NCBI GenBank assembly: GCA_015709575.1
Contig: CP054190.1
Coordinates: forward strand, 682,001 to 746,000
DNA: 64,000 bases
Reading direction: 5' to 3'
DNA from: Planctomycetia bacterium
GTDB lineage: Bacteria > Planctomycetota > Phycisphaerae > UBA1845 > Fen-1342
Shown: positions 26,542-33,767 of the stretch, one piece after another
How positions within the stretch are numbered: the first letter of the stretch is position 1
How the letters are laid out: every line of letters starts with the position of its first letter
Program-made: the position numbers and the translations under genes
The notes under the pieces: model-generated
What the model was told of the DNA's origin: nothing
Databases searched by the model: none
Seen by the model: only the letters and a program-made list of their open reading frames with translations

Positions 26542-27860
26542 ATGGAATGCTCACGGACGAGCACCCGTTCTTCAGCGTACTGCACCCAGCTGCGTTCCGC
26601 CATTCGACAGTTTCTCCCGGTCAGCGGTTTGCCGCTGTGCTCGTCGGATCAGCGCGTTCGGTGGAGCGACCGGATGTTGCTGATCGGCCTGTTGCTGATG
26701 GTCTGGCATCCGGTCTCCTCTTTCCGCGAAGCCTTCGCGGCGATGCGTGAGCAGATCGTCGCGATGTATCCGACGCGGCGGCGGCGGCCGGCGCTCATCT
26801 CGAAGGCTTCCTCAAGGCACGGCGGACGCGTTCGCGCGGCTGCTGCGGCCACTCGTCGCGACGCTGCGGTCTCATACGCAACGCTCGGCCGCGGGCTGTT
26901 GGGCGCTGGCGGAACTGGGTGGTGCTCGGCGTGGACGGTTCTGCGGGTGAATTGTCCGCGCACGCGGGCGAACGAGCAGGCGTTCGGCTGCGGCGCGCAA
27001 AGCAGCGCACCGCGCGCGCAGCAGCTGCTGGTCACGCTCTATCACGTGGCCAGCAACCTGCCCTGGGCGCGGGCGCACGCGCGGCGACGGCAGCGAACGC
27101 GACCTGCTGCTGTCGATGCTGCCGGAGTTGCCGGAGCGCACGCTGCTGCTGACCGATGCGGGGCTGGTGGGCTACCGCGTGCTCACGCGCCTGCAGAACT
27201 GCGGCCATGCGTTCATCGTGCGCGTCGGCCGGAATGTGACGCTGCTGCGCAAGCTCGGCTACCACCTGCGCGCGCGCGCGGGCGTGGTGTATCTGTGGCC
27301 CGACACGCAGCGCCGCACGCCGCCGCTGACGCTGCGACTCGTGCTGTTGCAGGCGGGGCGACAGCATGGGCGCGCTGCTGACCAACGTGCTGGACGAGCG
27401 GCGGCTCAGCGCTGCGGATGTTGCCGCCCTCTACCGGCAGCGCTGGTCGCTGGAAGTGATGCATCGCACGCTGAAGCAGACGCTGGGCAAGCAAAAGCTT
27501 CGCGCCCAAACGCCGGAGCTGGCCGCGTGCGAACTCGACTGGTCGATGGCCGGTCTGTGGCTCATCAGCCTGCTGACGCACAACGCCGCCCAGCCGCCGC
27601 GATTGATCTCACCCGCCGCGGCATTGCGTGTGATCCGCACCGCCATGCGGCGCGGCCGCCGCCCAACGGGAAAACACTGGCTCCAGCGCCAACTCCGCAC
27701 CGCCGTGCCCGACTTCTACCTCCGCAGACGACCAAAGACCGCCCGCGATTGGCCGCACAAGAAAACCGAACCACCCCCCGGAACCCCCAGAATCCGCACC
27801 GCAACCACGGCCGAAATCCGCAAAGCACAGGCATTCAGAAAAGAAAAAGGAGCGGCTTAG
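26542..27860 (+). pseudogene. IS4-family transposase, multiply frameshifted
   Basis: Family-like sequence is spread over all three forward frames. Frame 1 covers the start to about 26790 (MLLIGLLLMVWHPVSSFREAF). Short pieces follow in frames 3 and 2. The first catalytic Asp is in VVLGVDGS near 26920-26945 (frame 3), then frame 1 (NCPRTRANEQAFG to about 27080). Frame 2 carries the second Asp in LLLTDAGLVGY (about 27145-27177) up to about 27360. Frame 3 runs from 27366 to the TAG at 27860 with the Glu region YRQRWSLEVMHRTLK. At least five indels are needed to restore one frame, so no functional enzyme is expected from this copy. Confidence 0.85.
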
Positions 27861-27871
27861 TGAACGGCGTT

Positions 27872-27903
27872 GCATGCCACCCTACCGCGAAGGCATGCCA
27901 GCC
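27872..27903 (+). repeat. right IS target duplication and second 21-bp repeat unit
   Basis: GCATGCCACCC (27872-27882) is the right target duplication. It is followed directly by TACCGCGAAGGCATGCCAGC plus one C (27883-27903), which matches the left unit at 26387-26407 in 20 of 21 positions. The uninterrupted locus therefore carried tandem repeats of this unit. Confidence 0.8.
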
Positions 27904-27957
27904 TGCTGCCCACCGCCATCTTTCCGATTGGAACGCCGACAAACCCGCCGGCCGCCT

Positions 27958-27986
27958 TTGTCGCCGCGCAGCGTGCCTGCTATACT
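27958..27986 (+). promoter_or_regulatory. likely promoter of the ptsN-like gene
   Basis: TTGTCG (27958-27963), 17-bp spacer, TATACT (27981-27986): 4 of 6 and 5 of 6 matches to the sigma70 consensus. Transcription would begin about 35 nt before the ATG at 28027. TATACT recurs ahead of several other genes in the window. Confidence 0.55.
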
Positions 27987-28026
27987 CGCCTATTCAGAGT
28001 TTTGAACGGCCCGCGACGGAACTCGC

Positions 28027-28491
28027 ATGGAACTATCCCGGATTCTCACGCTCGACCGCATCCTGATGCCGATGCAGGTGCGCGATAAGTTCGACGCCAT
28101 CACGCAGTTGATTGACCTGCTTGCCACCCGGGGAGCGCTTCAGAATCGTGACGCAGCTCTGGCGGCGGTGCTGAAGCGGGAATCGGACGCCACGACCGGC
28201 ATCGGTTGCGGACTGGCCATCCCGCACGCCAAGAGCGACGGCACGAAATCTCTGGTTCTGGCGGCCGGCAAACCCGCCGCCCCGATTGACTTCCTGAGCC
28301 ACGACGGTCAGCCGGTCTTTCTGATCATGCTGCTGGTCAGCCCGCCGGATCACACCGGGCCGCACATCCGCACGCTGGCCCAGATCGCCCGTCTGATGAA
28401 CGCATCCGGCTTTCGGCAGGCGGCCGAGCAGGCCGGCACTGCCGAGGAGTTGCACGCCGCCATCGCCCGATACGAGCAGGCGGAGGCCTGA
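28027..28491 (+). CDS. ptsN: PTS EIIA (fructose/nitrogen type), PtsN-like
   Basis: 154-aa cytoplasmic PTS-2 EIIA domain. The phospho-acceptor is His67 in GLAIPHAK, preceded by the conserved GIGCG; length and the C-terminal LAQIARLM helix fit the PtsN/FruA-EIIA fold. No other PTS gene (HPr, EI, EIIBC) is near, which points to a regulatory EIIA(Ntr)-type role rather than sugar uptake, an inference. It follows the IS scar by about 125 nt with its own promoter. The recombinase gene is 33 nt downstream, so the two are probably cotranscribed. Confidence 0.85.
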   Translation: MELSRILTLDRILMPMQVRDKFDAITQLIDLLATRGALQNRDAALAAVLKRESDATTGIGCGLAIPHAKSDGTKSLVLAAGKPAAPIDFLSHDGQPVFLIMLLVSPPDHTGPHIRTLAQIARLMNASGFRQAAEQAGTAEELHAAIARYEQAEA

Positions 28492-28524
28492 CGCCGCCCT
28501 CGGGCGGCCGCGCACGGAGGCGCG

Positions 28525-29637
28525 ATGCCCGCACGAATTCCCGCCGATTCTGATTCAACCCTTCCGCGCAGGTCCGCTCCACCGCCCGCCGCTGCCACGA
28601 ACGATCTGCGCCGCAGCGGGCGATCCAGAAAGCCCCGCGCGTTTCGCGACAATCCGGAGTGTTCCGCGGCATTTCAGCGTGATCTGGAACAGTTTCGCGT
28701 TCATCTGAACATTGAGCGAGGCCTCTCGCCGCGCACGCTCGATGCCTACCGGCGCGATCTGCTGCGGCTGGGGGACTTTCTGCGGCGGCGCGGAATCGAC
28801 GAATGGCAACGCATCACGCCGATGCTGCTGCAGGGGCACCTGGTCGAGATGACGGGGGCGGGTTATCGGGAATCGTCGTTGGCCCGGCACGTTGCCGCGC
28901 TGCGGGTCTGGCTGCGCTGGCTGCACGAAACGCGGCGAATCACGGATGACGTGGCCGGATTCCTGGAGTCGCCGCGTCAGTGGCAGCGGCTGCCGCAGAC
29001 GTTGTCGATCGAGCGGACGGTGGAGCTGGTGTCTGCGCCGGACCCGGAGCACGAGCTGCACCTGCGCGATCGGGCGATGCTGGAGTTGTTCTATTCGAGC
29101 GGCCTGCGGGTCAGCGAGCTGTGCGGGCTGACACCGGCGGACGTTAACATGCGGGGCGGGTTTGTTCGCGTGATGGGCAAGCGAAGACGCGAGCGGATCG
29201 TGCCAATCGGCGGGGCGGCGCTGGAGGCGCTGACCGCCTACATCGAGTCGCTGCGTTCCGGATTGCTGGACCTCGCGGCGGATCGTGGGCGGATCGAGCG
29301 TCCGATTTCACCGCGCGCCTCAGCGCGGTACCCGTTATTTTTGTCGCGGACGGGCGGGCCGATCGAGCGGACAGCTGTCTGGCGAATGGTTCGGCGTGAG
29401 GCGACCCGAAAGGGGATCGCGACGAAAGTCAGCCCGCACACGCTGCGGCACAGCTTCGCGACGCATCTGCTTGAGGGAGGGGCGAACCTGCGGACGGTGC
29501 AGGAGCTGCTCGGGCATGCCAACATCGCGACGACGCAGATTTACACGCATGTGCAGACCGAGCGTCTGGCGGATGAACACGCCCGCTTTCATCCGCATGG
29601 GGCGGGAGCGCGGCCGGACGGTCGCCGAAGGGGATGA
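28525..29637 (+). CDS. xerD: XerC/XerD-family tyrosine recombinase
   Basis: 370 aa, about 70 longer than E. coli XerD, because of an Arg/Ser/Pro-rich N-terminal extension of some 45 residues. All catalytic residues are present: Arg195 (SSGLRVSELCGL), Lys219 (VMGKRRRER), His305 and Arg308 (SPHTLRHSFATHL), His331 (LLGHANIATTQIY) and nucleophile Tyr340. This high conservation is that of chromosome-dimer-resolution XerC/D enzymes rather than phage integrases, though C versus D cannot be decided. Start ATG 28525 has GGAGG 5-6 nt upstream. Confidence 0.88.
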   Translation: MPARIPADSDSTLPRRSAPPPAAATNDLRRSGRSRKPRAFRDNPECSAAFQRDLEQFRVHLNIERGLSPRTLDAYRRDLLRLGDFLRRRGIDEWQRITPMLLQGHLVEMTGAGYRESSLARHVAALRVWLRWLHETRRITDDVAGFLESPRQWQRLPQTLSIERTVELVSAPDPEHELHLRDRAMLELFYSSGLRVSELCGLTPADVNMRGGFVRVMGKRRRERIVPIGGAALEALTAYIESLRSGLLDLAADRGRIERPISPRASARYPLFLSRTGGPIERTAVWRMVRREATRKGIATKVSPHTLRHSFATHLLEGGANLRTVQELLGHANIATTQIYTHVQTERLADEHARFHPHGAGARPDGRRRG

Positions 29638-29679
29638 CTCGGGCGCGCGCCGCGGATGAATGGGAAGAGTGGGCCTGCC

Positions 29680-29721
29680 AAAAAAAGCCGGTGCCCGCCG
29701 GGAGGGAGTCCGGCGGGCACC
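29680..29721 (-). terminator. intrinsic terminator of the PEP-CTERM gene
   Basis: Read on the minus strand: an 11-bp perfect stem GGTGCCCGCCG / CGGCGGGCACC (29721-29711 with 29700-29690) around a 10-nt loop, then GGC and a run of seven T (29686-29680). It begins about 50 nt after the stop of the gene at 29770, so it should end that transcript efficiently. It also lies between two convergent genes. Confidence 0.9.
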
Positions 29722-29769
29722 GAGGGTAACTGGCAGCTACGGTGAGCTGCTCGAAGCGGATACTACAGA

Positions 29770-30525
29770 CTAGCGACGGCGAGCCAGCGCCGCGGCGGCA
29801 AGCAGAAGCATGCCGGCCGTCATCGGCTCCGGAATCACCACGCCTTCGCCGACCTCGCCGGAGAAGCCGGCGCGGACGTCGAGGTTGATGTCATCAGACG
29901 GATCGTACTCAGGGCGGAACAGGCCAGCGGGGCGCTCGACAAAGTCGATCGAACCGCGAACCACGCCGGTGAACCCGACCACGCCGAACAGCTGGGCGAG
30001 CGAGCCACCGGTGATCGTGCCGGCCGCCTCGAAGATGTACGAATTCCAGTCGGAATAGCCGTACAGCGAGACGCGCTCGATCTCCATACCCCACATCAGA
30101 CCCGCCGGCGGAGCACCGCCAGCGGACACGCGGCCCCACAACTCGAGATCGTTGCCCAGCTCATTGGCACCAGTGCCCGTGAGGCTGACATCGAGCGTCG
30201 AGGGGGCGCCGACGTACGGCGCATCCTGAGCGTCGAACAGGACGCTCATGGCGAAATCGCCGCCGAAGAACCCGGCCAGGTCCAGCACCGGGAACGCAGC
30301 CGGTGCCGGCCACGTCGGCCAGTAGCCGACCACTTCCCCGTTCGCTGCGCTACGCGTGTAGGTCAGCGTGTCGGGGGCGATGCCGTTGGTCGAGTACTCC
30401 GCCGTGCCGTCCGCGTTGAACGCGCCGACCGCCCAGTCATGGGCAAGGATCGTCGGGGTCATCGGGGCGGCGCTTGCGGAGGCCACGACAGCGGCCATCG
30501 TAAACGCAGCAAGAATCCTTTTCAC
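29770..30525 (-). CDS. PEP-CTERM protein, secreted
   Basis: 251 aa from GTG 30525, chosen for a strong GGAGGAGG 4-5 nt upstream and the signal peptide that follows (KRILAAFTMAAVVASASAA). The body is a predicted beta-sandwich of unknown role. The C-terminus VIPEPMTAGMLLLAAAALARRR is a textbook PEP-CTERM: PEP motif, hydrophobic segment, Arg cluster. It is recognised by an exosortase, which is not encoded in this window. It is a stand-alone unit with its own promoter (30730-30759) and terminator. Confidence 0.85.
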   Translation of the reverse strand: MKRILAAFTMAAVVASASAAPMTPTILAHDWAVGAFNADGTAEYSTNGIAPDTLTYTRSAANGEVVGYWPTWPAPAAFPVLDLAGFFGGDFAMSVLFDAQDAPYVGAPSTLDVSLTGTGANELGNDLELWGRVSAGGAPPAGLMWGMEIERVSLYGYSDWNSYIFEAAGTITGGSLAQLFGVVGFTGVVRGSIDFVERPAGLFRPEYDPSDDINLDVRAGFSGEVGEGVVIPEPMTAGMLLLAAAALARRR

Positions 30526-30729
30526 AAGTCCTCCTCCAAGCTCGTCCGTCTCACTCCGACCGAATCGAAGGCTCAGAATTCCTTGCGATGCGGCCGTCCA
30601 CACAGGGCGGAAACGGGAGCTTGTGTCGTTGGTGACGCAGAAGCTCTTTTCCGACCTCCACAGGGCTTCGCAACCAATTCGCGGCCTCCACGCCACGGAC
30701 CAATCGCGCGCCCTAATCCACGTGGGGGC

Positions 30730-30759
30730 ATAATAGCCCGGGACGATCGCGCTAGTCAA
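30730..30759 (-). promoter_or_regulatory. promoter of the PEP-CTERM gene
   Basis: Minus strand TTGACT (30759-30754), 18-bp spacer, TATTAT (30735-30730): 5 of 6 in both hexamers, with an A/T-rich tract immediately upstream that could act as an UP element. Predicted start near 30722 leaves an untranslated leader of nearly 200 nt, unusually long here. Confidence 0.65.
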
Positions 30760-31157
30760 GAAAAACCCGCGGATTATTTTTGGGCGAGGAGCCGGTGTCG
30801 TGATCGGCATGGACGGTGAATCGCAAAAGAATCATAAACCTCTGCTTATGATGGCTTTATGTTGTTTTTCTGTCGCGGCACCGCGCGCGGGTGGCGAGAC
30901 CGGGGCGTCCGCCATTACGGCGATGTTCAGAACTGGCGATGAATCACGTCCGAGCGGGGTAAGTTCCGCGCAATTTTCGCGAGCTGGTCACTAATTTCGA
31001 TGGCAGGTGGGCCGTCGGGTGAGGAAGTAGGCCCCGGTGTCGATGCACGTTTGCGGGTTCGTGGGGCGTGCGCAAACTACGGTCGGTGCCAAGGCCGACT
31101 GTGGGAAGTCAGCCGGCCGCTGCCAATCGAGCTGCATGCTCGGAGCACAGCGCGCTG
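30760..31157. other. gene-free stretch between the PEP-CTERM promoter and infA
   Basis: No supported gene. It contains an unusually AT-rich patch with a perfect 7-bp inverted repeat, ATCATAA (30831-30837) and TTATGAT (30846-30852), separated by 8 bases. On the minus strand TTCTTTTG follows it, so a weak terminator for the leftward infA transcript is possible, as is an operator. Confidence 0.35.
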
Positions 31158-31385
31158 CTATCGCTGCCGGTACGTGATCCGGCCGCGCTTCAAGTCATAC
31201 GGCGACACTTCGACCGTGACCCGATCTCCCGGAAGAATCTTGATGAAGTTCTTCCGCATCTTTCCCGAGACGTGCGCCAGTACTTCGTGCTTCGCACCGC
31301 CGACCTCGGTTTCCAGCAGGAACATCGCGTTGGGCAGGGCCTTCACCACCGTCGCTTCGAACTGAATCGCATCTTCTTTGGCCAA
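31158..31385 (-). CDS. infA: translation initiation factor IF-1
   Basis: 75-aa S1-like OB-fold protein that binds the 30S A site during initiation. [24 protein letters not shown] and [33 protein letters not shown] match IF-1 along its length. The start is taken as TTG 31385: it places AKED at the usual second position and has AGGTGG 4 nt upstream. A GTG at 31403 in the same frame would add six atypical residues. It lies downstream of the diguanylate cyclase gene and not in a ribosomal-protein cluster. Confidence 0.93.
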   Translation of the reverse strand: MAKEDAIQFEATVVKALPNAMFLLETEVGGAKHEVLAHVSGKMRKNFIKILPGDRVTVEVSPYDLKRGRITYRQR

Positions 31386-31490
31386 GCATCCACCTGTCGC
31401 CACGCGCTGCCGCGGTCCGCCGAGTTGTCGTCCCGCGCGCCGTCCGCGGCACGCCGAGATCCGGGATGCTACGGGGCGCGGCGCAGCCGG

Positions 31491-32789
31491 TCAACCCGGA
31501 CCGCCGGGATCCGCGGCGTCCGGACCGGCCAGCACGATGCGGTTCCGGCCGGCCGCCTTCGCACGCATCAATGCCGCGTCGGCGGCGCGCACCAGTTCGG
31601 AGCGAGTTCGCCCGTCCCAGGGGAATCCGGCCAAGCCCCCGCTGACTGTAACGGTGGCCGGTGCGGACGGCCCGAGGCACCGGAAGCTGTGTTCAGCGAT
31701 TGCGCGCAGGAAGCGCTCATGTAGCGCATCGGCCGCGGTCGGGTGTCCGGAGCCGACGACCCGCGGCTCCGGGGAATCGCGAAACACCACGGCGAACTCG
31801 TCTCCGCCATAGCGGCAGACGATGTCCTCGCGGCGCGAGCAGCGCATGAGCAGCATGGCGATTTCGCGGAGGAGCGCGTCGCCCACGTCGTGGCCCAGCG
31901 CGTCGTTGTAGCGCTTGAAATCGTCGATGTCGAAGAGCAGCAGGGTGGCCCGCTGACGCCGTTCGATCGCGGTTTCGAGCAGCGCGTCGAGCTCGCGCTC
32001 GAAGAATCGCCGGTTATGGAGGCCGGTCAGCTCGTCCGTCAGCGCCAGGCGGCGCCAGGCCGCAAGGTCGTCGTGGGCGGCCATTCCCGCCAGGATCACG
32101 GCCACCCAGTCGGCCGCGCACGTCTCGGCCTCCCGGGCCGCGGCCGCGTCCAGTTGCGGGAAGTCCAGCACGATGCGTCCGACGACTTCCACTCCGCGCT
32201 GGATCAGGCGCTCGACCCGAATCGGGTCTGACTCACCCGTCCGGACGGCGCAGCCGTTCCACTCGACGGTCGCCCCGGAGGCGCGCGCCACGCCGCGCAG
32301 CCAGTGGGCCCAACCCTCTATCAGGCCGCCGTTTGAGCCGCCGATCTGGTTCAGCACATGCGTCAATCGCTGCCACGCCTCGCGATCGGCTGGAGATGGA
32401 GAGGGCGGAGGCGGGGGGTGCGAGGCGCCGGCTTCCTCGGGGGTGCTCCATCGCAGGGCGCGGCGCAGTTCCTCATCTGCTATGGGGGTCACGACGTAAT
32501 CATCGATGCCATGCCTCCGCGCCAGGCGCACCCGCGGTTCGAGCCGTGGGGGACAGGCAGCGACGATACGGGCGTGCGGCGCGATTTTTCGGATCGCCGC
32601 GACGGCCGGCGCGAGGTCGCCGTCCGCCTCGGCGGACAGGATGATGTGCGAAGCGCGCACGCGACCGGCCTGCAAGACCCCGCTGAGCAGGTCCGTGCAG
32701 TGCTCCGCCACGGCGCCCGGCAAGGCGCGCGTCGACGCGTCGCGCAGCGGCACGTCGCCAACGACCAGCACTGTGAGTGTCCCCGCCAT
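31491..32789 (-). CDS. diguanylate cyclase (GGDEF) with degenerate receiver-like N-terminus
   Basis: 432 aa. The N-terminal 115 residues have receiver-like sequence (LTVLVVGDVPLRDAS to DDYVVTPIADEELRRAL), but the acidic pocket, the phospho-acceptor Asp and the usual Lys-Pro are not present. A Pro/Ser linker and a possible GAF-like middle region (about 136-240) follow. The GGDEF domain starts at LTDELTGLHNRR, with the active-site GGDEF at 328-332 and the inhibitory RxxD site at 319-322 (RRED). It should therefore make cyclic-di-GMP with product inhibition. It is 58 nt downstream of the pseudo-receiver gene on the same strand. Confidence 0.88.
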   Translation of the reverse strand: MAGTLTVLVVGDVPLRDASTRALPGAVAEHCTDLLSGVLQAGRVRASHIILSAEADGDLAPAVAAIRKIAPHARIVAACPPRLEPRVRLARRHGIDDYVVTPIADEELRRALRWSTPEEAGASHPPPPPSPSPADREAWQRLTHVLNQIGGSNGGLIEGWAHWLRGVARASGATVEWNGCAVRTGESDPIRVERLIQRGVEVVGRIVLDFPQLDAAAAREAETCAADWVAVILAGMAAHDDLAAWRRLALTDELTGLHNRRFFERELDALLETAIERRQRATLLLFDIDDFKRYNDALGHDVGDALLREIAMLLMRCSRREDIVCRYGGDEFAVVFRDSPEPRVVGSGHPTAADALHERFLRAIAEHSFRCLGPSAPATVTVSGGLAGFPWDGRTRSELVRAADAALMRAKAAGRNRIVLAGPDAADPGGPG

Positions 32790-32847
32790 TCGTTCGCTTC
32801 TCCGCCCGGTCGTCCTGCTTCATCCACGCTGCGCGCGCCCTCGTGAT

Positions 32848-33426
32848 TCACGCCTCGCCCATCAGTCGCGCCAATTCCTGTGCCGACAGGCTGCTCGCCC
32901 CCAGCGGCGGTGTGCGCGGCGCGGGCCTGGGCAGATGCTGCCGGACTGCCGGTGGCCGGCCGTGCTGGTCCGCTGCCGCCGGACCGGCTGAGTCAGTGCC
33001 CGGTTCCGCGCCTGGCGGGGACTGCTGCGGTGCGTGATCGGCGTGGACCTGGATCAGCGAGGTCAGGGGGCGTGACAAGAGATGATCCAACGCGACGAAC
33101 TCGCATGAATCGCGCTCGGAGGCGCTATTCAGCGCCGGATCGAGCGGTTCGGCGTCATAGAGCGCGCAGAGCGCATCAGGCCATAGCCGGCGCGCGATGG
33201 GCGCGATCCCGCGCTCCGTCCGCGAGAGCCGCGACGCGTTCACGAGCACCAGCGCGGGCGGGCGCTCCGGGCCGCTCGCCGGCGGATCGAAGGCGTGTGC
33301 GATCAGGGTGTAGACATTGTCGATGCGCACGCTTTCCGCGCCATTCTCCGCGAGCCAGGACTCGACGTGCTCTGCCGTGCGGCGATCGGCGCCGACGACG
33401 TGCAGCACGCGGATTGCGTCGGGCAT
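32848..33426 (-). CDS. pseudo-receiver protein of unknown function
   Basis: 192 aa from ATG 33426, which has AAGG 6 nt upstream. Residues 1-130 look like a receiver fold (IRVLHVVGADRRTAEHVESWL, PALVLVNAS), but the expected Asp at the end of strand 3 is Asn and the conserved Lys is missing. The C-terminal 60 residues are Pro/Ala/Gln-rich and end in a short helix (LSAQELARLMGEA). It is co-oriented with and upstream of the GGDEF gene, so a role in cyclic-di-GMP control is possible. No family is recognised. Confidence 0.55.
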   Translation of the reverse strand: MPDAIRVLHVVGADRRTAEHVESWLAENGAESVRIDNVYTLIAHAFDPPASGPERPPALVLVNASRLSRTERGIAPIARRLWPDALCALYDAEPLDPALNSASERDSCEFVALDHLLSRPLTSLIQVHADHAPQQSPPGAEPGTDSAGPAAADQHGRPPAVRQHLPRPAPRTPPLGASSLSAQELARLMGEA

Positions 33427-33767
33427 GGGCGCCTTCTCTCCACCTCGTGCGGTGCAACAATTCGTCGCCTCGCGCACTGCAGGGCGCGCGGGGCCGATCG
33501 AGCGAGAGCGGATGGGCGCGCGCTCCGCGCGGATTTTCCAGTTGCCGGTCTGAATCGCTGCCCAAACCCCAAGCTTCGGCACTCATGATAAGCAGCGGCC
33601 GGGTGCTGGATCAAAACGGCGTCACTGCCGGTGCCCCGCTCGCGCGGTGTGAGGCTTGCAGCGGGCGGGCGTGCCTCGAACTATCGGACGTGGCTTGAGA
33701 TTGGCGACGGCTTTGAGACGGTGCGATCGAGAGAAGGCTGCGGCCGGTTTCTTCCTGACCGCGCGAA
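33427..33767. other. gene-free stretch upstream of the pseudo-receiver gene
   Basis: Open frames here are extensions or shadows. It should hold the promoter of the leftward pseudo-receiver/GGDEF pair, but no convincing -35/-10 set was found. No hairpin with a T-run is seen after the coiled-coil gene that ends at 33768. Confidence 0.4.

Larger units (their letters stand above)
26408..27871 (+). mobile_element. full-length IS4-family-like insertion sequence (1464 bp)
   Basis: Ends are defined by a perfect 12-bp terminal inverted repeat, AACGCCGTTCAC at 26408-26419 and GTGAACGGCGTT at 27860-27871. It is flanked by a perfect 11-bp target duplication GCATGCCACCC (26397-26407 and 27872-27882). Size, target-duplication length and the DDE transposase fragments (GVDGS, LLLTDAGLVGY, YRQRWSLEVMHRTLK) fit the IS4 family. 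The transposase stop TAG (27858-27860) abuts the right repeat. The transposase frame is broken, so the copy is probably inactive unless helped in trans. Confidence 0.85.

Noticed and set aside
26387..27903. Possible CRISPR or large tandem array
   Set aside because: Only two 21-bp units, split by the IS, with no spacers and no cas genes; explained as the IS target repeat.
28525..29637. Phage or integron integrase linked to the neighbouring IS
   Set aside because: Full XerC/D-type conservation, its own cotranscription with ptsN, and no att-like repeats or phage genes nearby.
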